Assembly: GCF_000203815.1 (NCBI RefSeq)
Contig: NW_004457736.1
Coordinates: 496,001 to 560,000, forward strand
Origin: Cavenderia fasciculata
Taxonomy: Eukaryota > Evosea > Eumycetozoa > Acytosteliales > Cavenderiaceae
DNA: 64,000 nt
Direction: 5' to 3'
Part shown: one piece after another, positions 23,046-34,629 of the stretch
Layout of the letters: every line of letters starts with the position of its first letter
How positions within the stretch are numbered: position 1 is the first letter of the stretch
Made by a program: the position numbers and the translations under genes
The notes under the pieces: generated by a model
Told to the model about the DNA's origin: nothing
What the model saw: the letters and a program-made list of their open reading frames with translations, nothing else
Database searches by the model: none

Positions 23046-23232
23046 ACAAAACAACAGATAGAGAAATATAGAAAAGAAACCAATAAAATATTTATTTAAC
23101 CATTTTTTTGTGATACCATATTAAAAATAGATAGATGTATCTGGGTTAGGATGTGAATTGAAAATAATTAAAATAATTATATTATCTATATAAATTTTTA
23201 TTAAAATATCAATATTGTTGTTTTGATTGTTT
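23046..23232. terminator. Short convergent 3' region
   Basis: The OSBP gene (+) and GATA gene (-) converge here. The 187 bases are A+T-rich with AATAAA at about 23081 for OSBP and TTTATT-type words for the opposite transcript. Confidence 0.45.
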
Positions 23233-24525
23233 TTATATTTGATGTGCAGGTGGCACCAAATGAGAAACAAAAAGAGAAGGAGGGGATTGTGGTTGTTGGA
23301 TTGATACTAGATCCATTAGGGATCCATCATTGAAATGTTGGAATGGTGAACATAGCAAAGAGTCTGATGGTGATCTTGTCAGAGGAGAATTTTTAATCAT
23401 TGATAGCTGGTCTTTGAGGTTAATGGATCCAGTACTAGATTGACGAGATAAACGGTATCTAATACCACAAGCATTACATAAAGTTTTGGCTCCCATTGGA
23501 CCTCTTCTCCATTCTGGAGTGTCTGTAGTCTTGCAGTTCAAACATGATCTGTTGGTGGTAGCAGTTTTCTTTGGTTTCTTGGTTTGTTCCTTTATCATAT
23601 TCTCTGTTAGATTAATATAGGTTGGTCCATTTGATTTACTTTGTTTTGGTGTATTTTGAGTTGATTTTCTCATTGGTCCACTTAGATTTTGTTGTTTAAT
23701 TGGATAGTGTTGTTGGAGTTGTTGGTAGACTGGATTTGGAGACATGTAGTGATTTTCATTGATATGAGAAGATGGAGTACCAGATGTACTTGATTGATGT
23801 TGATAGGGTGGTGACGAATAACGAGACTCACAACAACTATCAAATGGTTGTTCGATTGAACATAGTTGAGATGGATCAACAACATTGTTGAAATTTGCTA
23901 CATTTTGTTTACTCTTCATGACCGACGATCTTAAACTATTCAATTCCAAATGAATATAATTTCCAACAGTTATTAAATTTTCTATATCATCAAATGCCAT
24001 CATTGGATTTTGGTGTCCCTTTTTAGACATTTGATATAATTGATCACTATATTGAATCAACTATATAAAATAAATAAAAAGTTTAGTTTAAAATGAATAC
24101 TTGATTGATGAATTGTTTCTATCTTGTGTCCATACTTACTTTATAAAAATTAACACCAATTTGATATTTATCATTTTCAAGTTGTTGTTGTTGAATTGCT
24201 TGTTGTTGTTGTTGTTCATTTACAATTTGATTATAGTAATCTTGGAATGGTGGGAGTTTAGTTTGGTTTTCTGGTTGTTGTTGATGATGAGGTTTGGAAA
24301 TGGATTGAAAATGTCCCGGTGGGAAAATAATTGGAGGTGTACAACTTGCTGAAATAGTTTGAATTGGTGACAGAACAGGTACCGAGTGAAAGTTTGGTAT
24401 TGGTAGTTGTGGTACTGAATGATTCTCATTCTTTATAAACAACTTTTGTTTATATTGTGGCGAATTGTTGTTGTTACATTTTGGATGAATGGTACTAGTA
24501 TTGTTGGTAGTGGTAGAGGTTGGTA

Positions 24526-24577
<52 letters not shown>

Positions 24578-24853
24578 GGATAATGATGGATAATTATCAA
24601 TTGATAATTTGAGATCTTCCGCAGGGTCAGAATCCAATATTTTCTCCATGTGTTGAGCAAAATAAGAATCTGTGTCACAATAAACATTTTTTCCAGGAGT
24701 TGAACAACCATTTAATCCCAAATTTGATAGATTAGTTCCATAATCGATACCACCAGAACAATTACCAGTAGAGGATGGTCCATTGTTGGCAAGAGTAAAT
24801 GGTGGAATGGTAAAATTTGAATATTCATTATTTTGATACATTAGATTGTTCAT
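23233..24853 (-). CDS. GATA-type zinc-finger transcription factor
   Basis: Exons 24853-24140 and 24060-23233 give 513 residues. One GATA finger lies at about residues 411-436: CLNC, then 18 residues including [10 protein letters not shown], then CNAC, followed by GIRYRLSRQ. The C-x2-C-x18-C-x2-C spacing is the plant/fungal type common in dictyostelids. [12 protein letters not shown] basic stretch just before it is a likely nuclear signal. Elsewhere the protein is Asn/Gln/Pro-rich, with a pure poly-Asn run encoded near 24526-24577. Which Dictyostelium gta gene it matches cannot be told here. Confidence 0.9.
24526..24577. repeat. ATT array encoding poly-Asn
   Basis: About 17 ATT triplets (AAT on the coding strand) encode the poly-Asn tract of the GATA factor. 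The array is nearly pure, so length variation is likely. Confidence 0.75.
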
Positions 24854-25880
24854 TAAAATATTTTAATAAAAAATAAATAGAATAGAAAAGAAATTTCAAA
24901 TATATAATTATATAAAAAAGGGAAATTTAAAATAGTAGAATTGAAATAAATAGGATAGGGTTTCAGTCAGAAGTTAATTTAAAGTTTGAAATGAGATTTA
25001 ACAATAGAGGAATGAATAATTAATGAAATTCAAATAACTTGGAGAAATTGGGAACCCTTTTCTTTTGTTGTTCATTTATTTGTTCCTTATAAAACACACA
25101 AGTCCGTTTTTTATTTATTTTTCTAATTCCCACCACACCTTTTAAAAAAAAAACGCTGTGTTGAAAAAGAAATAATTTGAATTACAGTACGAAAATCAAA
25201 ATATTCGAACTTCAATAATCTACTCGTTAGTTGTAAGTAATAGTAATCTGTAAGGAGTAGCCCCTACTTTTATTATTTTCCAATTGTTGACCTTTGAGAG
25301 AAAATATTTTTAATATGTTTTTTCAAGAGTAGTACTGTTTTACAAGATTGTGGAAATCATTGGTTGGTTGGTTGGAATGTGAAAGAGTAGTCCCTTCATT
25401 GAATTGTTACTTTTTTGGTATAAAAATGGAAAAACTATATTTAAAATTTTTGAATCTACAACATCAACTACCTTTAAAATCGAATTGCAATGAATTGTTT
25501 TATAGATTTTAATTTTTTGATGAAATTTATCTAATATCCAAGGGTTTAGAAACAATAAATTTAATCAATTTAAATCAAAATAAATCAAAATAAATATTTG
25601 TTTCATTGAGATTAAGATTTCAAAAAAGAATTATATTAAAAATATTTTCAAGTATTAAACAATCTTGTATGAGAGAAATAAATCAACGATTAAACACTTT
25701 ATTGAACCTATTAATACTCTAAAGTAGAACACCAATTGTCTTTACAAATCTAAATCAATATATATATATATAAATATCTTACGATTATAATAATAATAAT
25801 AATTCAACAACTACACATTTATATATAAATAATAATAATAATAATAATACAATTTTTTTCATCATCTTTCTTTTAAAAAA
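24854..25880. promoter_or_regulatory. Divergent promoter region, GATA factor (-) / GH9 cellulase (+)
   Basis: A one-kilobase A+T-rich divergent spacer. Repeats of AAATCAAAATAAATC occur near 25570-25590 and TA/TAA repeats near 25760-25850. No coding frame or strong inverted repeat stands out. Confidence 0.4.
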
Positions 25881-28162
25881 ATGATAAAATTTATAACAAC
25901 AATTGCCATTATTTTTGGTATTTTAATTTTACCTTGGGCTGACCAAGCACAATGTTCAGTGGCAGTATCATGTGACCTATTGAAACAAGGTTTAATGTTT
26001 TACAAAGCAAATAGAGGAGGTCGTCTTCCAGACACCGACGTTCCATGGAGAAATAATTCAGTCTTGAGCGACGCCTATCCAGCCGGTGCCAAGGATGCCA
26101 ATGGAGATGGAAATCTATCTGGTGGATACTTTGATGCTGGTGACGGTATCAAGGTAACTCTACCAATGTCCTACTCTATGACCATGCTCGCTTGGGGTTT
26201 CCTCGAATCTGAAGCCAAAATTGAAGCCTGTGGTCTTACCAATCTCTACCTTGAAACTATCAAATGGGGAACTGACTGGTTAATGGCTGCTCATGTTTCT
26301 GATAATGAATTGGTTTGTCTTGTTGGTGATCCAAATGCTGTATGTATACAAAATAATAATAATATAATTATAAATATTAATATTAATTCTTCTTTTACTT
26401 TTTTGTTTTTTTTTAAGGATCATTCATGGTGGGGACCACCAGAACTTATGACAATGGAAAGACCAGTCTATGTATTGAGTGCATCCAAACCAGGTACTGA
26501 AGTTGCTATGGAAGTAGCAGCAGCTCTTGCCGCCACCGCTGTCATTTACAAGGATCGTGATGCTGCCTATGCCGAGTCATGTCTCAGTCATGCCAAGTCT
26601 GTCTTTACTTTTGGTGAAAACAACTTGGGTGTCTACTCTGAATCCTATCCAATCATCAATGCATTCTACAAGTCGTGGTCTGGATACAAAGACGAAATGG
26701 TTTGGGCCGCCGCCTGGATGTACAAGGCCACCGGTGACGAATCCTATTTAACCAAGGCAAAGGAATGGTACACTACCAATGGAATCGCAACTATGGGTGC
26801 TGGAACCACCATGTCATGGGATAACAAGGCTCCAGGTACCATGGTACTCATGTCCAAGATCACCAATGACACTTCCTATGCCAAGGACGCTGCCACTTTC
26901 CTCGACGGCTGGATGCCTGGAGGTTCTGTTCCATACACTCCCGGAGGTCTTGCTTGGTTGATGGAATGGGGTCCAAACCGTTATGCGATCAACACTGCCT
27001 TTATTGCCCAAGCCTTGGGTGACGCAAAGTATATCACCGGCTACACTGACAAGCAATTAGCCTATGTCTTGGGTGACAATCCCAACCAACAATCGTTTGT
27101 CGTTGGTGTTGGCAACAAGCATCCAATCAATCCACATCATCGTGCCGCCCACGGCTCTACCACCAACAATATCAAAGATCCAGTTAACAATATCCATATG
27201 TTATACGGTGCTTTGGTTGGTGGTCCCGGAAAGGATGACGCCTATACCGACGATCGTGAAAACTATATTACCAATGAAGTTGCCACCGATTATAATGCCT
27301 GTTTCGTTGCCGTATTGGCTTATTATGCTGCAGGTAACTAAAACTCTAAATATATATAATATAATAATAATCCATAGTATAATATAATATATCCTTTGTA
27401 TAAAAGTCCATCCTTTTTTTCCCCCATCCTTTTAATAAAATCCATAAATTAAATTATAAATCCATCCTTTTGAATTTCCATCCATCTTTCCTTCTATCTT
27501 TCATCCATCCGATTTATTCTATACTATCCATCCCTTGATTTTCTATCTCCTATCTCTCCGTCCGTCCATCCATCCCGTCCATCCTTTAGATTGATCGATC
27601 GATAGTTTTGGTTACTAGTACACTCTCTCTGAATGAAATCGGTAAAGGTTACTAACCATGATTCTCTTTTTCTTTTCTTTTTACAACAGGTAATGAAACT
27701 ACTACACCTACATCTAGTGAAACTGTGTGTAGTAGTGAAGAAGCTGCAACCGTACCACCAGTGACTCCAGCTTCCATCAACAAGATTATTGCAGGTACCT
27801 TTGATCCAACTGGTTCATCTTCAGAGGTACCCATTACCAATTCTTCATCTTCCTCTTCTTCATTTGAAGGATCTTCTTCTTCAATTGACAATTCCTCATC
27901 TTTAAATGGATCATCATCATCAATAGATTCGTCATCATCTTTGAATGGAAGTAGCAGTGATATCTTGCCACCTAGTTTGTCATCATCATCCTCGTTGGAA
28001 CCATCAGCCAACAATTCATCATCTTATTCATCCAATGACGATAATCCTCAACCATCGGTTGTAGGTGACGATAGTTCTGATGCACTCTCCTTCACCATAT
28101 TGGTGTCTTGGGCCATCATTGCTGCTTTTATGGCTGTCTCTATTTTTGTACTTTTATCTTAA
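25881..28162 (+). CDS. Glycoside hydrolase family 9 endoglucanase with Ser-rich tail and C-terminal anchor
   Basis: Exons 25881-26339, 26418-27333 and 27690-28162 give 615 residues. A signal peptide (MIKFITTIAIIFGILILPWA) precedes the GH9 domain: GGYFDAGDGIK (D85 and D88), DHSWWGPPE, NPHHRAAHGS, and DDRENYITNEVATDYNACF with the acid Glu. After splicing, a long Ser-rich stalk follows the catalytic domain and ends in a hydrophobic helix (TILVSWAIIAAFMAVSIFVL), read as a membrane anchor or GPI signal. Intron 2 is 356 nt, unusually long. If it is retained, translation stops two codons after the donor (AAGN*), yielding a secreted enzyme without anchor. It should cut beta-1,4-glucan, as in spore or stalk cellulose. 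Confidence 0.88.
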
Positions 28163-28386
28163 ATATACATATACATATAATATAGATCATATTATAATCT
28201 ATTAAATAAATCTATTTTGTGTCAATCATACAAACAACAAATAATAACATACAACTATGATAGTTGACCTTTTATTAAATTTAATTAATTCGATTATTTC
28301 AAAGTTTTGAAGATGGGTACTCGTCTTTTGATCGGGGAGCGTCATTTAATTTAAACAATCTCAGAGATTACTAAACTAAAAGAAGA

Positions 28387-28823
28387 ATGAGTAAATTTGA
28401 AGAGATATTCGCAATAACAGAAGAGTTGGCAGAGGAAATAGAATATCATAATGAAAAAGTATGAATCAAACCAACAGACAATCTTTCATTGCTTTGACTA
28501 ATTAATTCATTGTTGCTATATAGATAACAGATTTAAATCAAAGAAATAAATTAAATAAAGAGGCAATTACAAGATTAGAAAAGATAGAGAAAGATGGTAG
28601 TAACAAGAAGAAACAAAGTTTTATCTATACAGGTGATATTTTCATTCAAATGAAAGATAACATTTGCAAGAATACATTGGTACAAGAAAATGAACATATA
28701 AACGAAGAAATCAAACATCATCAAGTACACCTCAAAGAACGACAAGAACAATACCGAACTTATCAAAGCAAGATGCAAAAGGAAAGAAATACTTATTTTG
28801 AAGCTCAACAGAAACAACAATAG
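28387..28823 (+). CDS. Small prefoldin-like coiled-coil protein (PDRG1-like)
   Basis: Two short exons, 28387-28458 and 28524-28823, joined by a GTATGA...TATAG intron, give 123 residues. It begins MSKFEEIFAITEELAEEIEY and continues ITDLNQRNKLNKEAITRLEK, a helix; then FIYTGDIFIQM, the beta-hairpin zone; then a second charged helix rich in E/K/Q. Helix-hairpin-helix with an F-I-x-M turn matches beta-prefoldin proteins and especially PDRG1, a subunit of the R2TP-prefoldin-like chaperone complex. Size fits (about 130 residues). A non-specific coiled coil is the alternative. It is easily missed because no single exon is long. Confidence 0.6.
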
Positions 28824-29100
28824 GACAATATCTACATCATGATGAATGGTTTAGATGCACGCATGGATGCACGCATATACAACTATGGAAAATAACAAAC
28901 TTTGTACATAAACACACAATTATAATTTAATTATAACTACAACAATAGAGGAAAAGATACAAGTTGAGAATCTAATATTCTCAACGATCGTCATCTATTC
29001 TTGTTTTCAACTTTTATATATGGAATATGTATAAGGACAAGAAAGAGAGCCATAGGTATATTTTAGAATTACAATATTATGTTTAATCTTTTTTAATTGT
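28824..29100. terminator. Convergent 3' region
   Basis: The PDRG1-like gene (+) and the large ankyrin gene (-) converge over 277 A+T-rich bases. A tandem ATGCACGCATGGATGCACGCAT-like direct duplication lies at about 28855-28873. No gene seen. Confidence 0.4.
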
Positions 29101-31752
29101 TTAAAAAAAAGAATAGCCGGAAAAGGGAGAAGCACTGATGGAAGCAGTGGTAGTTGGAACAAATCTTAAATGAGAGTATTGTGACAAGAGTTTGGAGTAA
29201 AAGTCACCTTTGCCATAGAGGTCTGCCAAGTATTGCGAGTATCCTTCTGTTCTGTTTTTCAATAAAAAGAGTGTAGTGTGAGGTTGTTGAGACTCTAATT
29301 GCTTATCTAGTGCCAATCGAGAACATCCTTCAGATCTAAAAAAAAATAATAATAATAATGTTAATCATAAAGTGACAATAATAATAATAATAATGAATAA
29401 TAATTACCTATTAAAATGAAAGAATCTAATATAATCTATATTGGTAGTTCTATCAAATGGCCATTTCCCCATGATTAAATTATTATTATTACTAGTTGAT
29501 TTGTTTTGTTGTTCCATGTATTCATACAAATGAATAAAAGAGTCAAATGATTTCCAACAACAATTACCTTCAATAAACTTTGATAGATCGAATTTTAAAC
29601 CCAATCCGAGTGAGTGTTGGACTACACCTTTTGACAATAGATAATCAAACGTTGCTTGAATTTGTCGGTTATTGACAATAGCCATATTTGAAATAGGCAT
29701 TTCATCCATGGCAAAAGAGTCTTTGTGATTGTTGAAATAGTTTTCTACCAGATATTTGATTGGTTTGAGAGGAGCAAATACAAGGAGTGATGAAAAGTCT
29801 TGTTTCATTGTGGATTGTAGGTACCAATCGGGTAGTTTTTGGTCTGGAAAACATGAAGTGATATAATCGAGTGATTGCATGTTACCAGAAGAGACTGCAC
29901 GTTGTATATGAGCCGTGTATAATTTAGGTCCAACCTTTTCCCTTATATATTTTAACAAGTCTAGTGGCCCGTTTGATATGGCCGACATTAATACTTTACT
30001 GTTAAAATCAGGGTCGATTGATTCAAAATGCAGTGCCAATACATCATACATTTCAATAGACACCTTTGATTGGAAATAACGGTCTTGTGAATAAACTCTA
30101 AAGATTTTACCGTCAACCATTGGTATTTTACCTGATACAATATTAAATTGTTGGCCTGGTGGTGTGATACTGGCATTATCCAATATCCATTGAACTGTAG
30201 ATGTAGCATCATTTTTGATACACTCCATTAATTCTTGTGACAATTCAATAGCTGCATCAGGGGTACGCTCTGACGCAATCGTTGCCAAATATTGAAACAC
30301 TCCCAAGCAATTGGGAAAGACTGCCTGTTTAAGTAGATCCTTTTTATCAAACAACCTAGTTTTAACCAATTCATGTCCACTTGTCGGAGTATGATTGTTG
30401 TAAATGGCTTGAACCATTTCCAAGTGGCCCAATGACGCAGCAATATTGAGAAAATTAACGTTATAACGTTGTACTGGTTGTGCCTTTAAAACAATTCTAA
30501 ACATGTTGATGGATCGTGACGAGTTGGCGTTTAGGTATAGGTTGGTTGTCAAATGACGATGAGTATCTAACCACTGAACCACCTCTACAAGATTATTTGA
30601 AATGGCTCGTTCAACGGTATATGGTCTAACAGAGAATTGTCGGACTGTTGGACAAATCTCTGTGACACGTTCCAATGCCTCTAAATCCCATTCATAGATG
30701 TTGCCTCCAAACACCATGTCCTCTGAAAATGTGGTTTTGAGGTATTGTATTTTATCAATGTTCACGGGAGACGCCAACAATAAGTCTCTCATGATGGCAG
30801 GCAACTGTCTTTGCATCTCTTCCAATGCCAATACATTTTGTTCAACCACATACTTTAATACATCCAATGACCCAACTCTTCCAAGATGCACAAATACATC
30901 TCTGATTAGATTGGGTGGTACTCTGTTGAATAGGTATTTGGCAACTTCAAAACTACCATTTTTAACGCCATAGGCAACCAATTCTTCACGTAGTAGTTGT
31001 TGTTGGTCTACGAATTGAACAATGTCAAGAGTTTGGTATCCGTCAGCACGAGTTATTTCACTAGGTATGATATTCTCTTGATTTCCATTCTGGTAGACGT
31101 AGAGTAACACGGCAGTGTGAAATGATTTGCATACCACCACTCTATTGCTACGATGAGCCAACGTATCGACCACTTTGACCATTCTTTGCATTGGAGTTGT
31201 TTGTTGATAGATGTATTGAAAGATATCCAATGCCTGATAATTCAAAGCATACTTTGCAATGTAATAGGCAATCTCATCAATATGACCTCCATAACGTTCA
31301 TTTATAAATCTAACCAAATCCAACTGTTTTGTTTTACATGCACTCTCTACTATTCCATCTAATCCTGGTATATAATAATATTTTCTAGTACTAGTAGATG
31401 ATGAATCATCTTGATCATCTTTAAACTTTCTTTTGTTTCTTCCTCCTGATCCTTTTGTTTCTACTTCTTGAGGACAACCATCATCAACCTTTTCGTCGAA
31501 CCATTTAAAAGAAGAATATTTAATTTCTTGTTCTATTATTATTTGTTTTAGACGATCTATGTGTCCGTAGAGACACAGCAGTCTAGTATTATTAACAATG
31601 TCGTTCCAAGAGTAGAAACAAACGATTCTACCTCTTTCAAGCACATCCTCTGTTGCATTGAGATCTACATCTGCCTCTATCCTATGAATCTCTCGAATAT
31701 AACCGAATATCTTTCTTCTTAATAATATATTATTAATTATCTTGTGCATCAT
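29101..31752 (-). CDS. Dictyostelid ankyrin-family protein (large)
   Basis: Exons 31752-29408 and 29335-29101 give 859 residues. The N-terminus (MHKIINNILLRRKIFGYIREIH) and the following GHIDRLKQIIIEQ resemble the start of a large dictyostelid family of degenerate ankyrin proteins. Repeat units recur throughout, for example NGSFEVAKYLFN, VGSLDVLKYVVEQ, LGHLEMVQAIYN, NGPLDLLKYIREK and SGNMQSLDYIT. A basic patch GGRNKRKFKDDQDD near residue 110 may be a nuclear signal. Exon 2 opens with RSEGCSRLALDKQL, the same NRTEGC-type unit used in the gene at 39663-42025. Role unknown. Confidence 0.75.
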
Positions 31753-32192
31753 GATGCGTATATTTATACTATCTGAATAGTATTATTGACAAATTTCAGG
31801 AAGGAGATGGTTGCAAAGGGTAGTTAGATATTTTTTTTGTGACCTACAAAATTCATTTCATGACAAGTAGCATCATGACATCATTTGCTTTGACCTAAAA
31901 TGATGACTACGATAGATGTATTTTTGTGATTAATCACAAGATGGATCGACACTTTGAAAAATTCGACAATGAAGATGATCGATATTGTATTTTTACCAAG
32001 AAATCAGATGATTTCTAGGAAATGAGAATTACATGTACTCTATCTCTCCGTATATATGTATCACATGTGTCATAGAGTTAATCATTTCGTCTAAAAACTA
32101 AAGTTAATTAGATAAACAAATAAATAAATAAATAAAAATAAATAAATAAATATTTTTAGAGTAGCCCCATTCCTAAATAATTCGCATTTGCA
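31753..32192. promoter_or_regulatory. Divergent promoter, ankyrin protein (-) / PIP-box dioxygenase (+)
   Basis: The 440 bases between divergent starts hold a perfect 16-bp palindrome (listed separately), a TAAA repeat near 32115-32150 and dense ATGACATCA-like words near 31870-31910. No coding frame is seen. Confidence 0.5.
31924..31939. promoter_or_regulatory. Perfect 16-bp palindrome TTGTGATTAATCACAA
   Basis: The two halves TTGTGATT and AATCACAA are exact reverse complements with no spacer. The centre TGATTAATCA is the classic palindrome bound by paired homeodomains. It sits in the middle of a divergent promoter. Factor identity is inference. Confidence 0.5.
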
Positions 32193-33542
32193 ATGTCTGC
32201 TACCAAAAGAAAACAAAGAGAAAATGAAGATACTTCACAAACAAAGATTAATTCTTACTTTGTTAGCAAAGGTGACAAAGTAGACGAGACTATTAATAAA
32301 ACAACTGTAAAAGATAAAAGTAGTAAAAGTAAAAGTACAACAACAAAAAGTACAACAAATAACAAACAAGTAAAAGAAGTTAAAAAGAAAAAGAAAGTAG
32401 AAGAAGAAGAAGTAATTAAAAAGAAAAGAAAGAAAATGTCGACAGAATCTATAATTGAAGAAGAGTGTAATAAGTTTAAAGAAGATTGGCCAGAATGGCG
32501 TAAACATTTATATGAACATGGATGGGCAGTAGTACCAAAGGTAGTAGCTGTCGAACAATGTGAACAATATAGATCAAAGTTTTGGGATTGGCTTGAAGGT
32601 TTCAAGACAGGTATCAAGAGAAATAGTTCTAGTTCTTGGACTAATGCAAATTGGCCATCACAGATACATGGTATCTTTCAACACTATGCTCTCGGACAAG
32701 AACAATTTGTTTGGGATATTAGATCAGAACAAGCAATCATTGATGTATTTACTCAAGTATACAATACCGATCAATTACTTGTAAGCTTTGATGGTGGTAA
32801 TCTTTCAAGACCTGGTCATTCCTCTAAACCTTGGGCTCATTTTGATCAAGGTTCAAGTAAAATGGGTTTTAGATGTATTCAAGTAAGTGAGACATAGTAT
32901 TAATAATTAATAATATTATTACTATTTATTAATGTATTTATATGTTTCTTTAGGGATTCTTAAATTTAATGGATTGTCAAGATACAGATGGAGGTTTAGT
33001 TGTTTATGATAAATCACATTTAGTACATGATAAATTCTTTACAGAGTCTGGGATTGATTCTCATGGTGATTGGTATAAATTTGATGAACAACCAGAGACA
33101 TTGCCAATATTTAAGAATTGTAAAATGGTAAAGGTCAATTGTAATGTAGGTGATGTTGTTTTATGGGATTCCAGAACAATTCACTATGCAGTACATCCAA
33201 CTTCAAGATCATGTAGAATGGTCGTCTATGTATCATATCAACCAGCTTCACTCATCTCCGAGGCTGATCTTAGAAAGAAACAACAATGTTTTTATGAAAA
33301 GAGAATGACAAGTCATTGGGCTTCAGGTATGAGAGAAAAATAATATTAAATGATTATTTGATTGATTATTAATATTTATTTATTATTTAATTTTAGAAAA
33401 TATTAAAATGTTTCCAAAGAATCCAAGAACCTATGGTGATAAAGAATTATTAGATAGATTTAAATATGATGAAGAAACACTTCCAGTTTTAACTCCAAGA
33501 GCAAGATTACTTGCTGGATTGGATGCTTATCCTGAAGTTTAA
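32193..33542 (+). CDS. PhyH-like 2-oxoglutarate dioxygenase with PCNA-binding motif, probably nuclear
   Basis: Exons 32193-32882, 32954-33326 and 33397-33542 give 402 residues. Residues 16-23 read QTKINSYF, a full PIP box (Q-x-x-I-x-x-aromatic-aromatic) that binds the PCNA clamp. It is followed by dense lysine clusters (KKKKKVEEEEVIKKKRKK, about 63-82), a strong nuclear signal. The catalytic domain has WAHFDQGSS (H216, D218), then DTDGGLVVYDKSH, and the distal His in IHYAVHPTSR with the 2-oxoglutarate Arg just after. Intron 1 lies between the HxD part and GFLNLMDCQD. Fusion of a replication-clamp motif to this fold suggests a chromatin or DNA/nucleotide substrate; that is inference. Confidence 0.85.
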
Positions 33543-33661
33543 GTCATTTGTTTAATTTAAATAAAATTAAAAAACAATCATTTAATGATTAAAAAAAAGG
33601 TCTTTTATTTTTTATGTAATACAATTACCTGAGTTGTTGTAATGATTGTTATTGTGTAATT

Positions 33662-33874
33662 TTAATGTTTGATGCACTTGTGGTTGTATTTGGGATGATG
33701 TTGTTGAGGTGCAGACAAAGGAAATCCAGGTGGAATATTCCAAAGTGGTGGGAGGGGTGTTTGAGACCATGTATATAATGGTGAAGGAATTGAGATTGGA
33801 GAAGAGGGCATTTCATTTGTTGACAAAGAAGACGAAAAGTTGGTTATCAATTCTTGTTTGGAATTATTATCCAA
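33662..33874 (-). other. Open frame continuing past the unrecognised gene's stop, in another frame
   Basis: From about 33874 to 33662 a different minus-strand frame reads as Ser/Pro-rich protein (NNSKQELITNFSSSLS, then TPLPPLWNIPPGFPLSA) and ends in KCIKH. It overlaps the last codons of the gene at 33847-34629. It looks more protein-like than that gene's own final residues. Either a short unrecognised intron or a frameshift (real or in the assembly) may link the two. No A+T-rich intron of usual form fits. Confidence 0.35.
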
Positions 33875-34629
33875 AGAGGAATATGAATTCCCTCCTCCAC
33901 ATCTGGAGCCACTATTGTGTGGGTAGTGGTGGCTGTTGTTTGAATACAGTCATCAGATTGTGGTGTAGTTGGTTGCTCAACTTTAACTGCTACTATTTCG
34001 ATTTGTCTCGGATCTACAATATTGTTTACCATTTGGCTCAGTGATGGAAAAGTTGTTGTTGGCACCTCCATATGCTCCAAGAGAGCTTGATGGGATTCCT
34101 CTTGTTGTTGCGGTAGTGATTGTTGTTGTATCTTTCGTTTTCGTTGTGGTTGTGGTTGCCCGTGGAAGTAAAGTCTCAAACCACCTACAAGTGTAAAGTA
34201 GATCTGTTTGGCTTGAGTCAACAATTTAAGATTAGATTGTAATATTTTTGCAGACTCTCCCAAAGTAATGTTACTACGATAATCTTTGATCAATACACAA
34301 ACTTTAGCCAATAATTGATTCATTTGGATACCTTTTTGATGGTTTTTGACCTGTTTGATGAGCTCTCGACCAAGTTCTTGATCAAATTCTTCTTTGGACA
34401 ACCTTGAACGTTGTAAACTTAATAATGAATTTTGGTAAAAAGACCTAGGAATGTCATTACACTTGTCTGGATGACTAGAAACCCAAGTACTGAATGAGGT
34501 AGAATTTTGATTAGCTAGATCTTCTTCAAAAAAGATATCTTAAAAGAAAGATTAAAAATCAGGTAAGTTTAGGGTTTGAATGATTATATGTGAATCTACA
34601 TCTTGTATCGATAAAATAAACCTACTCAT
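33847..34629 (-). CDS. Unrecognised protein, Gln-rich with basic patch
   Basis: I do not recognise the family. The best model has a four-base first exon (34629-34626, ATGA) spliced at GTAGGT to 34538-33847, giving 231 residues that start MNIFFEEDLANQN. The middle is helical and conserved-looking: SFYQNSLLSLQRSRLSKEE, then GRELIKQVKNHQKGIQMNQL and LTQAKQIYFTLVGGLRLYF. A basic QRKRKIQQ patch could be a nuclear signal and is followed by Gln/Thr-rich sequence. The first exon is inferred and could be wrong. The C-terminus is also doubtful because a neighbouring frame continues. Confidence 0.5.

Noticed and set aside
33167-33173. TTATGGG word (DUSE core on minus) in the PIP-box dioxygenase
   Set aside because: It encodes the VVLWDS strand of the catalytic domain; no structured sequence follows on minus.
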